Both the position numbers and the translations under genes were made by a program. This document shows, one piece after another, positions 45,554-56,433 of a stretch of 64,000 bases of DNA. The stretch covers positions 8,220,661 through 8,284,660 of the forward strand of contig ML662449.1 in NCBI GenBank assembly GCA_007570785.1. Direction: 5' to 3'. The notes under the pieces are model-generated. The model was not told where the DNA came from. It worked only from the letters and a program-made list of their open reading frames with translations, and did not search any database. How positions within the stretch are numbered: the stretch's first letter is position 1; each line of letters begins with the position of its first letter. The DNA comes from Antilocapra americana. Lineage: Eukaryota > Chordata > Mammalia > Artiodactyla > Antilocapridae.

Positions 45554-46664
45554 GTTTGCAGATGACATGATCCTCTACATAGAAAACCCTAAAGACTCTA
45601 CCAGAAAATTACTAGAGCTAATCAGTGAATATAGTAAAGTTTCAGGATACAAAATCAACACACAGAAATCCCTGGCATTCCTATATACTAACAATGAGAA
45701 AACAGAAAGAGAAATTAAGGAAACAATTCCATTCACCATCAAAACAAAAAGAATAAAATACTTAGGAGTATTTCTACCTAAAGAAACAAAAGACTTGTAT
45801 ATAGAAAACTATAAAACACTGATGAAAGAAATCAAAGAGGACACAAATAGATGGAGAAATATACCGTGTTCATGGATTGGAAGAATCAATATAGTGAAAA
45901 TGAGTGTACTACCCAAAGCAATCTATAGATTCAATGCAATTCCTATCAAGCTACCAGAGGTCTTTTTCAGAGAATTAGAACAAATAGTTTCACAATTTGT
46001 ATGGAAATACAAAAAACCTCGTATAGCCAAAGCAATCTTGAGAAAGAAGAATGGAAATGGAAGAATCAACCTACCTGACTTTAGGCTATACTACAAATCC
46101 ACAGTCATTAAGACAGTATGGTAATGGCACAAAGACAGAAATATAGATCAATGGAACAGAATAGAAAGCCCAGAGATAAATCCATGCATCTATGGACACC
46201 TTATCTTTGACAAAGGAGGCAAGAATATACAATGGAGAAAAGACAATCTCTTTAACAAGTGGTGCTGGGAAAACTGGACAGCCACTTGTAAAAGAATGAA
46301 ACTAGAACACTTTCTAACACCATACACAAAGATAAACTCAAAATGGATCAAAGATCTAATCATAAGACCAGAAACTATAAAACTCCTAGAGGATAACATA
46401 GGCAAAACACTCTCCGACATAAACCAAAGCGGGATCCTCTATGATCCACCTCCCAGATTATTGGAAATAAAAACTCGAATAAACAAATGGGACCTAATTA
46501 AAATGAAAAGCTTCTTCACAACAAAGGAAACTGTAAGCAAGGTGAAAAGACAGCCTTCAGAATGGGAGAAAATAATAGCCAATGAAGCAACGGACAAACT
46601 GTTAATCTCAAAAATATACAAGCAACTCCTGCAGCTCCATTCTAGAAAAATAAAAGAGCCAATT

Positions 46665-46805
46665 AAAAAGTGGGCCAAAGAACTTAACAGACATTTCTCC
46701 AAAGAAGACATAAAAATGGCTCAACATCACTCATTATCAGAGAAATGCAAATCAAAACCACAATGAGGTACCACTTTACACCAGTCAGAATGGCTGCAAT
46801 CCAAA
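46665..46805 (+). repeat. Gap-flanking repeat, left copy
   Basis: 141 bp identical to 46906-47046 except C at 46796 versus T at 47037. It abuts the N run directly. Confidence 0.97.
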
Positions 46806-46905
46806 NNNNNNNNNNNNNNNNNNNNNNNNNNNNNNNNNNNNNNNNNNNNNNNNNNNNNNNNNNNNNNNNNNNNNNNNNNNNNNNNNNNNNNNNNNNNNNN
46901 NNNNN
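46806..46905. other. Assembly gap, exactly 100 N
   Basis: A run of 100 N, the usual placeholder for a gap of unknown size, inside the L1. Confidence 1.
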
Positions 46906-47046
46906 AAAAAGTGGGCCAAAGAACTTAACAGACATTTCTCCAAAGAAGACATAAAAATGGCTCAACATCACTCATTATCAGAGAAATGCAAATCAAAACC
47001 ACAATGAGGTACCACTTTACACCAGTCAGAATGGCTGTAATCCAAA
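46906..47046 (+). repeat. Gap-flanking repeat, right copy
   Basis: Starts immediately after the N run and repeats the 141 bp before it. Both copies share the private 22-bp deletion relative to the L1 at 12.2 kb. Confidence 0.97.
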
Positions 47047-47649
47047 AATCTACAAGCAATAAATGCTGGAGAGGATGTGGAGAAAAGGGAACCCTCTTAC
47101 ACTGTTGGTGGGAATGCAAACTAGTACAGCCACTATGGAAAACAGTGTGGAGGTTCCTTAAAAAACTGCAAATAGACCTGCCATATGACCCAGCAATCCC
47201 ACTGCTGGGCATATACACCGAGGAAACCAGAATTGAAAGAGCCACGTGTACCCCAATGTTCATTGCCACATTGTTTACAATAGCCAGGACATGGAAGCAA
47301 CCTAGATGCCCATCAACTGATGAATGGATAAGAAAGCTGTGGTACATATACACAATGGAATATTACTCAGCATTTAAAAAAAAAATTCATTTGAAGCAGT
47401 TCTACTCAGGTGGATGGAACTGGAGCCTATTATCCAGAGTGAAGTAAGCCAGAAGGAAAAACAACAATACAGTATGCTAACGCATATATATGGAATTTAG
47501 AAAGATGGTAATGAGAACCCTGCATGTGAGACAGCAAAAGGAACGCAGATGTATAGAACGGACATGTGGACTCTGTGGAAGAGGGCAAGGGTGGGATGAC
47601 ATGGGAGAATGACATTGAAACATGTTAATTACCATATGTGAAATCAATC

Positions 47650-47712
47650 GCCAGCCCAGGGTTGATGCTCGCCAGCCCAGGGTTGATGCTCACCAGCCCA
47701 GGGTTGATGCTC
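47650..47712 (+). repeat. Triplicated 21-bp unit in an L1 3'UTR
   Basis: Units 47650-47670, 47671-47691 and 47692-47712 of ccagcccagggttgatgctc type. The L1 copies at 13.43 and 61.01 kb carry a single unit. Confidence 0.95.
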
Positions 47713-47881
47713 GGGGCTGGTGCACCGAGGTGTCCCAGGGGAAGGGAGTCGGGAGGGGGGAGGGAGGGGGGTTCTGGAGGGGGAGCATGTGTAGATCCAT
47801 GGCGGTTTCATGTAACTGTATGGCAAAACCAACACAATAAAGTAAAGAAAAAAAAAATGAACTCTTTAACCCCCCCCCAAA

Positions 47882-47894
47882 AAAAGCAGAGACA
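47882..47894 (+). repeat. L1 target-site duplication, right copy
   Basis: aaaagcagagaca, identical to 45541-45553. Confidence 0.93.
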
Positions 47895-48377
47895 TTACTT
47901 TGCTGACAAAGGTCCGTCTAGTTAAAGCAATGGTTTTCCCAGTAGTTATGTATAGACATGAGAGTTGGACCATAAAGAAAGCTGAGCACTAAAGAATTGA
48001 CGCTTTTGAACTGTCATGTTGGAAAAGACTCTTGAGAGTCCCTTGGACAGCAAGGAGATCAAACCAGTCAATACTAAAGGAAATAAGTCCTGAATATTCA
48101 TCGGAAGGACTGATGCTGAAGTTGAGGCTCCAATACTTGGCCACCTGATGCAAAGAACTGACTCATTGGAAAAGACCCTGATGCTGGGAAAGATTGAAGG
48201 CAGGAGGAGAAGGGGATGGCAGAGGATGAGATGGTTGGATGGCATCATCGACTCAATGGACGTGTGTCTGAGTAAATTCCAGGAGTTGGTGATGGACAGG
48301 GAAGTCTGGCGTGCTGCAGTCCATGGGGTTGCAAAGAGTCGGACATGACTGAGTGAACTGAATTGATCTATCATGTC

Positions 48378-48672
48378 GCTTAAAATTCACCATCTTTATG
48401 AAAATTAATTTCTTAAAATGAGGTGCCTCCCTCAGGTATTAGCCTTTTGTGAGGGAAAATAATTGCTCTCCAAAGCACAGATGACAACTTTATGGGTAAG
48501 AAGTGTGGGTAAGAAGATGGGGCAGAGGTAGAATCAAAACTTTTCAAGCTTTAATAACAGCCTGGAGGCCAGAGTGGGCTCTTTGATCTTGACCATTGAG
48601 ATCACAAACGGAATTTGCTGAGTTTATCAAATCTGGTCCCTTGAGGCTATTCAGAATTAGGATGAAATAGTA
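48378..48672. other. Unique stretch, no gene seen
   Basis: Nothing recognised. Confidence 0.5.
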
Positions 48673-48674
48673 GT

Positions 48675-49042
48675 GATGTTATGTTCTGCAAGTTTCTGTC
48701 TTCCACAAAATTCATATGTTGAAACCTAATGCCCCATATGATGATATTAGGATGGGGAGACTTTGGGAATTCTTAGGTCATGAGAGTAAAGCTCTAATGA
48801 TGGGATTACTGCTCTTATAAAGGAGACTCCTGAACTATCCTCTGCCTCTTCCTTCATATGAGGACACAGTGAGAAGACAGCTGTCTCTGAACCAGGAATT
48901 GGGCTCTCATAAGACACTGAACCTGCCAACACTTTGATCTTGGACTTCCTGGCCTCCAGAACCATAAGAAATAAATTTATGTTCTTTCCAAGTCATCTTG
49001 TCTATGATGCTCTTTTATAGCAGCCAGAACAGACTAAAATAA
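48675..49042 (+). mobile_element. MLT1A-type solo LTR (MaLR)
   Basis: 'aaattcatatgttgaaacct', 'gatgggattactgctcttat', 'atatgaggacacagtgagaa', 'gatcttggacttcctggcct', 'agcagccagaacagactaaa' are the MLT1A order from end to end. No internal coding sequence. Confidence 0.9.
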
Positions 49043-49676
49043 GTGGAAAGAGTATTTGACCACAATCAAAAGAACCCAATCCTACCTCCATGTTGTCTCC
49101 AACCAGCTTTATAGCCTCCCTGGACCTCAGGCTTCAAGTTTCTTAAAAAACAAGGAGCTGAACATCTAATTACAAATAACAGATTGAATACTCATAGGTA
49201 TCTCTGATCCTTCCCAGTGCCCATGAAAACAACTGTAAAGGAATTTTTAACAAAGAAAAAAAATGAAAGAGGAAATATAGCAATAGTATTTGGAAATTGG
49301 AAAATAGGTAGATTTAGGTGTTCAAGAAACCCAGATTCCCCAAATCAGTGAAGACAGCTTGAGAAAGAGCCATGTTTGCACCACTGAATCCCCAGAAAGT
49401 CCAGGAATTAGTAGGACCTGGCACTTTGGAAGTGAGAAGAAAGATGAGGCTGAAAACAAGGAAATGGAAAGTCTATGGAAGAGAAAATTGAACTCCAGAT
49501 TTTCTCCCAACCTCAGACAGTTAAATGTCTTTCCAAACTTATCCAGGAGAAGATTCTAAACCTGTTCTTTAGAGATCATTAAACATGGAACTCTGGTTTT
49601 ATGGCATAAAGCACAGTTCATGGATGAATGGATACCACTCATTGGGCACCACTTGCAAACAGGGGGATTCAGTTCA
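49043..49676. other. Unique stretch, no gene seen
   Basis: Small opposing frames only. Confidence 0.5.
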
Positions 49677-49677
49677 G

Positions 49678-50493
49678 TTCAGTCGCTCAGTCATGTCCAA
49701 CTCTTTGCGACCCCATGAACCACAGCATGCCAGGCCTCCCTGTCCATCACCAACTCCCAGAGTCCACCAAAACCCTTGTCCATTGAGTCAGTGATGTCAT
49801 CCAACCATCTCATCCTCTGTTGTCCTCTTCTCCTCCTGCCCTCAATCTTTTCCAGCATCAGGATCTCTTCAAATGAGTCAACTCTTTGCATCAGGTGGCC
49901 AAAGTATTGGAGTTTCAGCTTCAACATCAGTCCTTCCAATGAACACCCAGGACTGATCTTTAGGATGGACTGGTTGGATCTCCTTGCAGGCCAAGGGACT
50001 CTCAAGAGTCTTCTCCAACACCACAGCTCAAAAGCACCAATTCTTCAGCACTCAGCTTTCTTTATAGTCCAACTCTCACATCCATACATGACCACTGGAA
50101 AAACCATAGATTTGACTAGATGGACCTTTGTTGACAAAATAATGTCTCTGCTTTTCAATATGCTGTCTAGGTTGGTCATAACTTTCCTTCCAAGGAGTAA
50201 GTGTCTTTTAATTTCATGGCTGCAATCACCATCTGTAGTGATTTTAGAGCCCCCAAATATAAATTCTTTCACTGTTTCCACTGTTTTCCCATCTATTTGC
50301 CATGAAGTGATGGGACCAGACGCCACAATCTTAGTTTCCTGAATATTGAGTTTTAAGCCAACTTTTTCATTCTCCTCTTTCACTTTCATCAAGAGGCTCT
50401 CTAGTTCTTCTTCACTTTCCGCCATAAGGGTGGTATCATCTTCATATCTGAGGTTATTGATATTTCTCCCAGCAATCTTGATTCCAGCTTGTG
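49678..50493 (-). mobile_element. BovB LINE, 3' part
   Basis: Antisense from the repeated ttcag tail into the RT domain. Minus-strand frame 50045-50425 covers MAESEEELESLLMKVKEENE and SKITTDGDCSHEIKRHLLLG. Just upstream the catalytic box reads YEDD instead of YADD because of one base change. Truncated soon after. Confidence 0.95.
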
Positions 50494-50812
50494 ATGAAAG
50501 TTTATAGCCTGAATGTTGAGAACTCTATCTCTTTTTCATAAGATGGCACAGCCTAGCCTGTAATTTCCAAGTTGGTGAATGGGAGATCCTTCTCTATGAA
50601 CCTGATCACTCCAAGAAAAAAGAGCAGGTTAGATTTTTTCCCCCAAAAGGTATAGGTATAATTTAACCAGAGATGCTCGAATCATGCCCACAGTAGACAG
50701 GCCTTTCCTCTGTGCCTAGAGCCTCATTCGTAAGTTTGTACAGAGTCAGAAGTTCCCAGACAGTTGAGGAAACCATCTAATGTAACAGTTAGACCAAAGC
50801 AAATAGAGAAAA
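50494..50812. other. Unique stretch, no gene seen
   Basis: Nothing recognised. Confidence 0.5.
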
Positions 50813-50814
50813 TA

Positions 50815-51060
50815 AAAGCTGACACTCACTGAGCATATATGTGATCTAGGCACTATTCTAAGTACTTTATATGAATTTACTCATTTAACCCTTATAATCA
50901 GCATTTGAATTAATACTGTTGTTGTCTCCATTGAAATTAAGAAACAGAGGCAGAAAGATAGTAAGTAACTTGCCCAAGGTCACACAGGTAATGAGTGGAG
51001 AAGCTGTTATATCAACCAGGAAATCTGGCTTAAATCTATGCTGTTAACCACAAAGCCAAT
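50815..51060 (-). mobile_element. MIR SINE, nearly full length
   Basis: Antisense MIR: 'cactgagcatatatgtgat', 'tactcatttaacccttataa', 'aagtaacttgcccaaggtca', 'atgctgttaaccacaaagcc'. Confidence 0.92.
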
Positions 51061-51385
51061 AATAATAATAAATTAGACACACTTGTTGGTAATAAAGACA
51101 ATTATTAGAAAATTGAACTTCAAAAATTAACAATAATGCAATTCTCTGTAATATAAGGGGAGAAATTTTATTTAAATAAAGAGAATACTGAACAAGAAAA
51201 GAATTCTGTTAAAATGGAATACCAGGAGATCTAGAAATTAAAAATATGGAAACATACTCCTTGGAACGGAAGTCTTCCAGAAGCTAGAGTAACTCATAGC
51301 TCTGCAGCCGGTCTTCCAGCTTCCAAACTTGGCCCACTCCCTCTAAGTGATTCTCAGTGAAATGGGCAGAGTACTTAATTTTAAA
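51061..51385. other. Unique stretch with a short (AAT)n
   Basis: AAT units at 51060-51072; nothing else recognised. Confidence 0.5.
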
Positions 51386-51389
51386 CCCT

Positions 51390-51985
51390 AGTTTAGACCC
51401 ATATTAACTGCTTGCATAAAACTCTCCAGCTAACTCCCCTCACAGTTAGGATGAAATTCACACAGTTAGTGTGGCCTGTGAGGTCCAGCATTATCTAATG
51501 TATTCCTTACCAAGGGCAACCCTGGTCTTTCCCTCCAGACATTCCAGCCACACTAGTCTCTTGCTGCTCCATATCACATGAACTTGCTCCTTCCTCAGCG
51601 GCTTTGCACTTGCTAGTTCCTCTGCTTGTAAAGCTCTCTTCCCAGATCTTGACAGAGCTGGCTCCTTCATTTCAAGTCTCCAAGAAGCCAAGTTTTCCCT
51701 GACCTCCAACCTAAACCACCTCCAATTCCTTTCAACCTCATTCCATGAATTGTCACCTGCTGTCCCTTTACCCTGCTCTATTTTTTTTTAATAATGCTTA
51801 CCACCATCAGAAATTATGTTTATGCATGTGTTGTTGTTTGTTTAATTGATTGATTGATCTAGGTTATAAGCTCCATGAGGGCTGAAACCTGGTCTTATTC
51901 ACTGCTGAATCACCAACACCTACATAGTCCTAGTACAGAGTAAGCATTAAATATAAGATTTATTAAAGGAATAAATAATATCAGA
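51390..51985 (+). mobile_element. L2 LINE 3' end
   Basis: 'ccagccacactagtctcttg', 'cggctttgcacttgctagtt', 'aagctctcttcccagatctt', 'ttataagctccatgagggct' and the terminal 'taagcattaaatataagat'. Confidence 0.9.
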
Positions 51986-52388
51986 TGGTTAAAAACAATG
52001 ATTCCAACTGAAATGACTGTTTTTATAGCTTCTCTGATTTTCAGTCTGAAAAATAATAAAGTAAAAGTTTGTGCAAAACAAAGGAAATTGATTTCATCTT
52101 TGTTACACCTTCAAGACCTCGAGGGAGTAGCTGCAGACACCATATTTAGACTAACAGCCTGCTCTGACATTTCTTCTGTGAGCCCCAGAGGCACCTCCCT
52201 TCTGTCAGAACCTCAGGCACAGAAGGAGAGCAATACAGCACCTATTAGCTGAGTATATAAACAAATCAGCTGCTGCCTCGCTTGTTATCTGCATATAAAT
52301 AAAATGCTTCCAGTGGGATACACCAAGGGAAAAGCATTCTCAGTTCCAAGTGAGCTCTAGGAAATTGGAAATTCTCCAGGAAAGTGAT
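51986..52388. other. Unique stretch, no gene seen
   Basis: 84-codon frame 51998-52252 without a known family. Confidence 0.45.
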
Positions 52389-53043
52389 TCTGTTCTTTTA
52401 AATTGAGGTATAGTCGATCTCAATATTATACAAGTTTCAGGTATATAACAGTGATTCACAATTTTTAAGGTTATACTACATTTACAGTTATTATAAATAT
52501 TGACTATATTCCCTGTATTGTACTATATGTTCTTGTAGCTTGTTTATTTTATACGTAGTATTTTGTACCTCTTAATCCCTATCCCTATCTTACCCCTTCC
52601 TATTCCTTCTCCCCATTGGTAACCATTAGTTCGTTCTCCACATCTGTGAGTCTACCTCTTTTTTTTGTCATATTCACTAGTTTTGTTTTTTAGATTCCAC
52701 ATATAAGTGATATCATACAGTATTTGTATTTCTCTGCCTGGTTTATTTTACTCAGCAGAATACCCCCCTCCAAGCCCATCCATGCTGTTGCACATGGCAA
52801 ACTTTCAATATGAAATGCTGCTGCTGCTAAGTCACATCAGTCGTGTCCAACTCTGTGTGACCCCCTAGACGGCAGCCCACCAGGTTCCCCCAGCCCTGGG
52901 ATTCTCCAGGCAAGAACACTGGAGTGGGTTGCCATTTCCTTCTCCAATGCGTGAAAGTGAAGTCACTCAGCAGTGTCTGACTCTTAGCGACCCCATGAAC
53001 TGCAGCCCACCAGGCTCCTCCGTCCATGGGATTTTCCAGGCAA

Positions 53044-53057
53044 GAGTACTGGAGTGG
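53044..53057 (+). repeat. RPL17 retrocopy target-site duplication, left
   Basis: gagtactggagtgg, identical to 53698-53711; could extend to aagagtactggagtgg (from 53042) because the right copy follows the A tail. Confidence 0.97.
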
Positions 53058-53087
53058 CTTTTTTTTCCGGTAAGCGGCCTGAGGTGA

Positions 53088-53651
<564 letters not shown>

Positions 53652-53662
53652 ATGCTGCAAAA

Positions 53663-53678
53663 AATAAATGCAAATAAA
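53663..53678 (+). promoter_or_regulatory. Copied poly(A) signals of the retrocopy
   Basis: AATAAA at 53663-53668 and again at 53673-53678, just before the A tail; inherited from the parent mRNA. Confidence 0.85.
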
Positions 53679-53697
53679 AGTAAAAAAAAAAAAAAAA

Positions 53698-53711
53698 GAG
53701 TACTGGAGTGG
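53698..53711 (+). repeat. RPL17 retrocopy target-site duplication, right
   Basis: gagtactggagtgg, directly after the A tail; matches 53044-53057. Confidence 0.97.
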
Positions 53712-53990
53712 GCTGCCATACATACATATATATGTATATACCACATCCTCTTTATTCATTCATCTGTTGATGGACATTTTAAGTTGCTTCCATATCTTGG
53801 CTACTGTAAATAAGGCAGCTCTAAACATTGAAATGCATGTATCTTTTCAAATTAGCGTTTTTGTTTTTTTCTGATCCAGGAGTGGAATTGCTGGGGCATA
53901 TGGTAGCTCTATTTTTAGTTTTTTGAAAAACTTCGATACTGTTTTCCATAGTGGTTGCACAAATTTACATTCCTACCAAAGATGGACAAG

Positions 53991-54505
53991 GAAAGTGTTT
54001 CTTGACTGATGGTTCAAGGAGAATCCTTTGGAGGAAGAATAGATCAACTGATTTGCCTTTTCACAGCTGGGACGGTTTCTCTCAGCTCTAAGACATGAGG
54101 AGGAGTGGGAAGAGGGAGAAGGCGGGGAGAGTGAGGAGGAGGAAGTATGGACTTTATGCCATGAAGGAGGCTTTTCTATGAAGAGCATTTATTCATTTAG
54201 ACTGTCAACTCCTATGGACTATCTACATTGTAATAAGGGGTAAAGAGAGGACAATGAAAAGAAATTCAGTGATAGCCAAAATATCTCATTTACCACAATA
54301 ATAATCTCACTCCCTAAATATGCAGTCCCTTGGCAGGCATTTTCAGCGTAACAGGGCAGGTTTGGCAACTGGAGCCTGAAATCCAACAGCAAAAGGAATC
54401 CAGAGTTGAGGGCTTTGCTTGAAGACAAGACCTACCCTGGAGTTCCCACAAGTAATTCTAGAGGCAGATCTGAGAGGGTTGAAAGGAAAGTCTCAGGCAG
54501 CAATC
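53991..54505. other. Unique stretch, no gene seen
   Basis: Includes a GGA-rich patch near 54095-54150. Confidence 0.5.
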
Positions 54506-54509
54506 TTAA

Positions 54510-54908
54510 GTAGAGTTTGGTGTCATCTAATTATTCTGAAGGTCAGAAGTCCAAAAATCAGTTTCACTGGGCTCAAGTCAAGGTGTTGGTGGGGCTGACT
54601 CCAGGAGAAAATCTATTTCTCTTCAGCTTCTAGTGGCCTTGGCTTGCACCCCCTTCCCCATGTTCAAAGCATGTGACTCCAATCTCAGCTTCCACGGTCA
54701 CAAGGCCACCTTTCCTCCTTCTGTGTCCCACTTATAAGGACATGTGATTACATTTAGGGTCCACCTGGCTAATCCAAGACTACCTCCTCATCTCACAGTC
54801 TTTGATTAAGTCACATCTGCACAGTCCCTTTGTTATATAACAAAGTACTCATCAGGCTCCAGGGATTTGGACCTGGGTATCTTCAGGGCCATTATTCAGC
54901 CTATCACA
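54510..54908 (-). mobile_element. MLT1-type (MaLR) solo LTR
   Basis: Antisense copy of the same family as 24.05-24.71 kb: 'ggtcagaagtccaaaaatca', 'gattaagtcacatctgcaca', 'gccattattcagcctatcac'. Confidence 0.72.
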
Positions 54909-54909
54909 G

Positions 54910-55218
54910 TATATAAAGTAAATTATATATACTTGTTAGAGGAAGGAAGGAATGAAAAGTGTCCATCAAACCAAGAGGGCCTCTTGAGACCAAAAAAATT
55001 TTAAAAAATGAGGAAGCTAGCTCTATATAATCAATGGATTCATTTGTTATAGGGTTACTTACTTCCATGGTGGGATCAGGATCCCAAGGACAGTGATCCG
55101 GAAGCACTTGAAGCTGCACTCCATGTAGCTAAGGAGCCATGGAGACAATTTTATAGTTAACCTAGGAGGTGGCAATAGATGCTATGGAAACAGAAAGTAC
55201 ATTCCAAAGTCAAAATTA
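54910..55218. other. Unique stretch, no gene seen
   Basis: Nothing recognised. Confidence 0.5.
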
Positions 55219-55227
55219 ATGAATGGG

Positions 55228-55531
55228 GGACTTCCCTGGTGTTACAGTTATAGGAATCTGCCTGCCAATGCAGGGAACATAGGTTCAATCCTTGATCCCT
55301 GAAGATTCCATGTGCCATGGAGCAACTAATCCTGTGAGCCACAACTACTGAACCCACACCCACAAGCTGCAACTAGTGAAGCCCATGGGCTTCGCAACAA
55401 GAGAAGCCCCACAATGGGAAGCCCATGAACAGCAACAAGGGAGTAGCCCTTCTCACTGCAACTAGAGAAAGTCTGCACACAGCAATGAAGACCAAGCACA
55501 ACTAAAATAAAATTAATTTTTTTTTAAATTC
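55228..55531 (+). mobile_element. CHR-type SINE, long form with target duplication
   Basis: Sense copy: 'gacttccctggtgttacagt', 'agccacaactactgaaccca', 'aactagagaaagtctgcaca', A/T tail. Flanked by atgaatggg at 55219-55227 and 55532-55540. Confidence 0.93.
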
Positions 55532-55540
55532 ATGAATGGG

Positions 55541-56212
55541 TAACTAGTCTCTCGAGTGCTGGGAATATGTCAGTGAAGATTTTCATCATTGTTTGGAGAT
55601 GAACAGGGCAGAGTGGCCACCTGATCCTAATGAGTAAACAGTATCTATTAAGTGCAAAGCCATCAACCACAGAGAAGTGATTTATTACACAGTACAGTCC
55701 CTGGTAGGGTCAGTGAAAGGACAGGAGAATCTGGAAGAGCCCAAGGTGATGTCAGTTCATGCAGTACTATATATGTATAGTATATATATTAATAATAACC
55801 ACTTCTTGTTCACTGTTCATGGAGAAGACACCATTACAGGATTGTTGATACTTCAGACTGAGATAATTTGGCTTTCACAGTGTAATTTGATATATTGTTG
55901 GTAGACTATGTCCTTACAACCAAAAGCGACCTTCTTCTCCCCTGTCAACAGACACACCCCAAGTGTGGATTGTGAATAATCCCTAAAATTAAGAATTTGT
56001 TTTTAGTAGAGGTGCATGTACATTTTTCTCAAAGATTTACTGACTGAATAGCACATTTTCAAGACCACATATTAAGGCCAACTGCTCCTTACCTCCCTCT
56101 GAGTGGAAGACATTAGACTTCCTGGCACAAGTTAGCTCAGGTGGACTACTGGTACCCCCACACCCACACCCACCCCATGCATTAAAGACTAAAAACTCAG
56201 ATTGTAAGTGAG
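55541..56212. other. Unique stretch, no gene seen
   Basis: Nothing recognised; a TATA-rich patch lies at about 55768-55790. Confidence 0.5.
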
Positions 56213-56214
56213 TG

Positions 56215-56433
56215 CATGCAAACACACTAAGTCACTTCAGTTGTGTCCAGTTCTTTGCAACCCTTTGGACTGTAGCATGCCAGGCTCCTCTGTCCATGGG
56301 ATTCTCCAGGCAAGAATGCTGGAGTGGGTTGCCATATCCTCCTCCAGGGGGTCTTCTGGACCCAGGGATTAAACCTGAGTCTCCTGCAGCTCCTGCATTG
56401 CAGGCAGATTCTTTATTGCTGAGCCACTGGGGA
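56215..56433 (-). mobile_element. Bov-tA SINE
   Basis: Antisense copy, 'actaagtcacttcagttgtg' to 'tgctgagccactggggag', with an extra 'ctcctgcag' repeat in the tRNA part. Confidence 0.93.

Larger units (their letters stand above)
45554..47881 (+). mobile_element. Young L1_BT, 5'-truncated at the RT active site
   Basis: Begins with the codons of [15 protein letters not shown], the catalytic box of the ORF2 reverse transcriptase, so the N-terminal RT and endonuclease are absent. Frame 45567-46124 ends at a Tyr-to-stop change (TAA at 46122-46124). The same frame continues 46296-46766. A 22-bp deletion after 'aaaatggct' (46720 region) then shifts it. The C-terminal domain with [14 protein letters not shown] is open at 46986-47447. 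The 3'UTR carries a triplicated 21-bp unit, and the end has an A run followed by 21 extra bases and a second A run. Contains a 100-N assembly gap. Confidence 0.95.
45410..48363 (+). mobile_element. BovB 3' part split by an L1
   Basis: Sense pieces 45410-45553 and 47882-48363 ('acattactttgctgacaaag' to 'gactgagtgaactgaattga'). Target duplication atctatcatgtc at 45398-45409 and 48366-48377. The two halves join exactly when the L1 and one copy of its duplication are removed. Confidence 0.93.

Noticed and set aside
45567..46124. 185-codon reverse-transcriptase-like ORF as a host gene
   Set aside because: It is L1 ORF2 beginning at the FADD box, closed by a private stop codon.
47650..47712. Direct repeats resembling a tiny array
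   Set aside because: They are adjacent 21-bp copies inside an L1 3'UTR.
49776..50342. 188-codon plus-strand ORF
   Set aside because: It is the antisense shadow of BovB reverse transcriptase.
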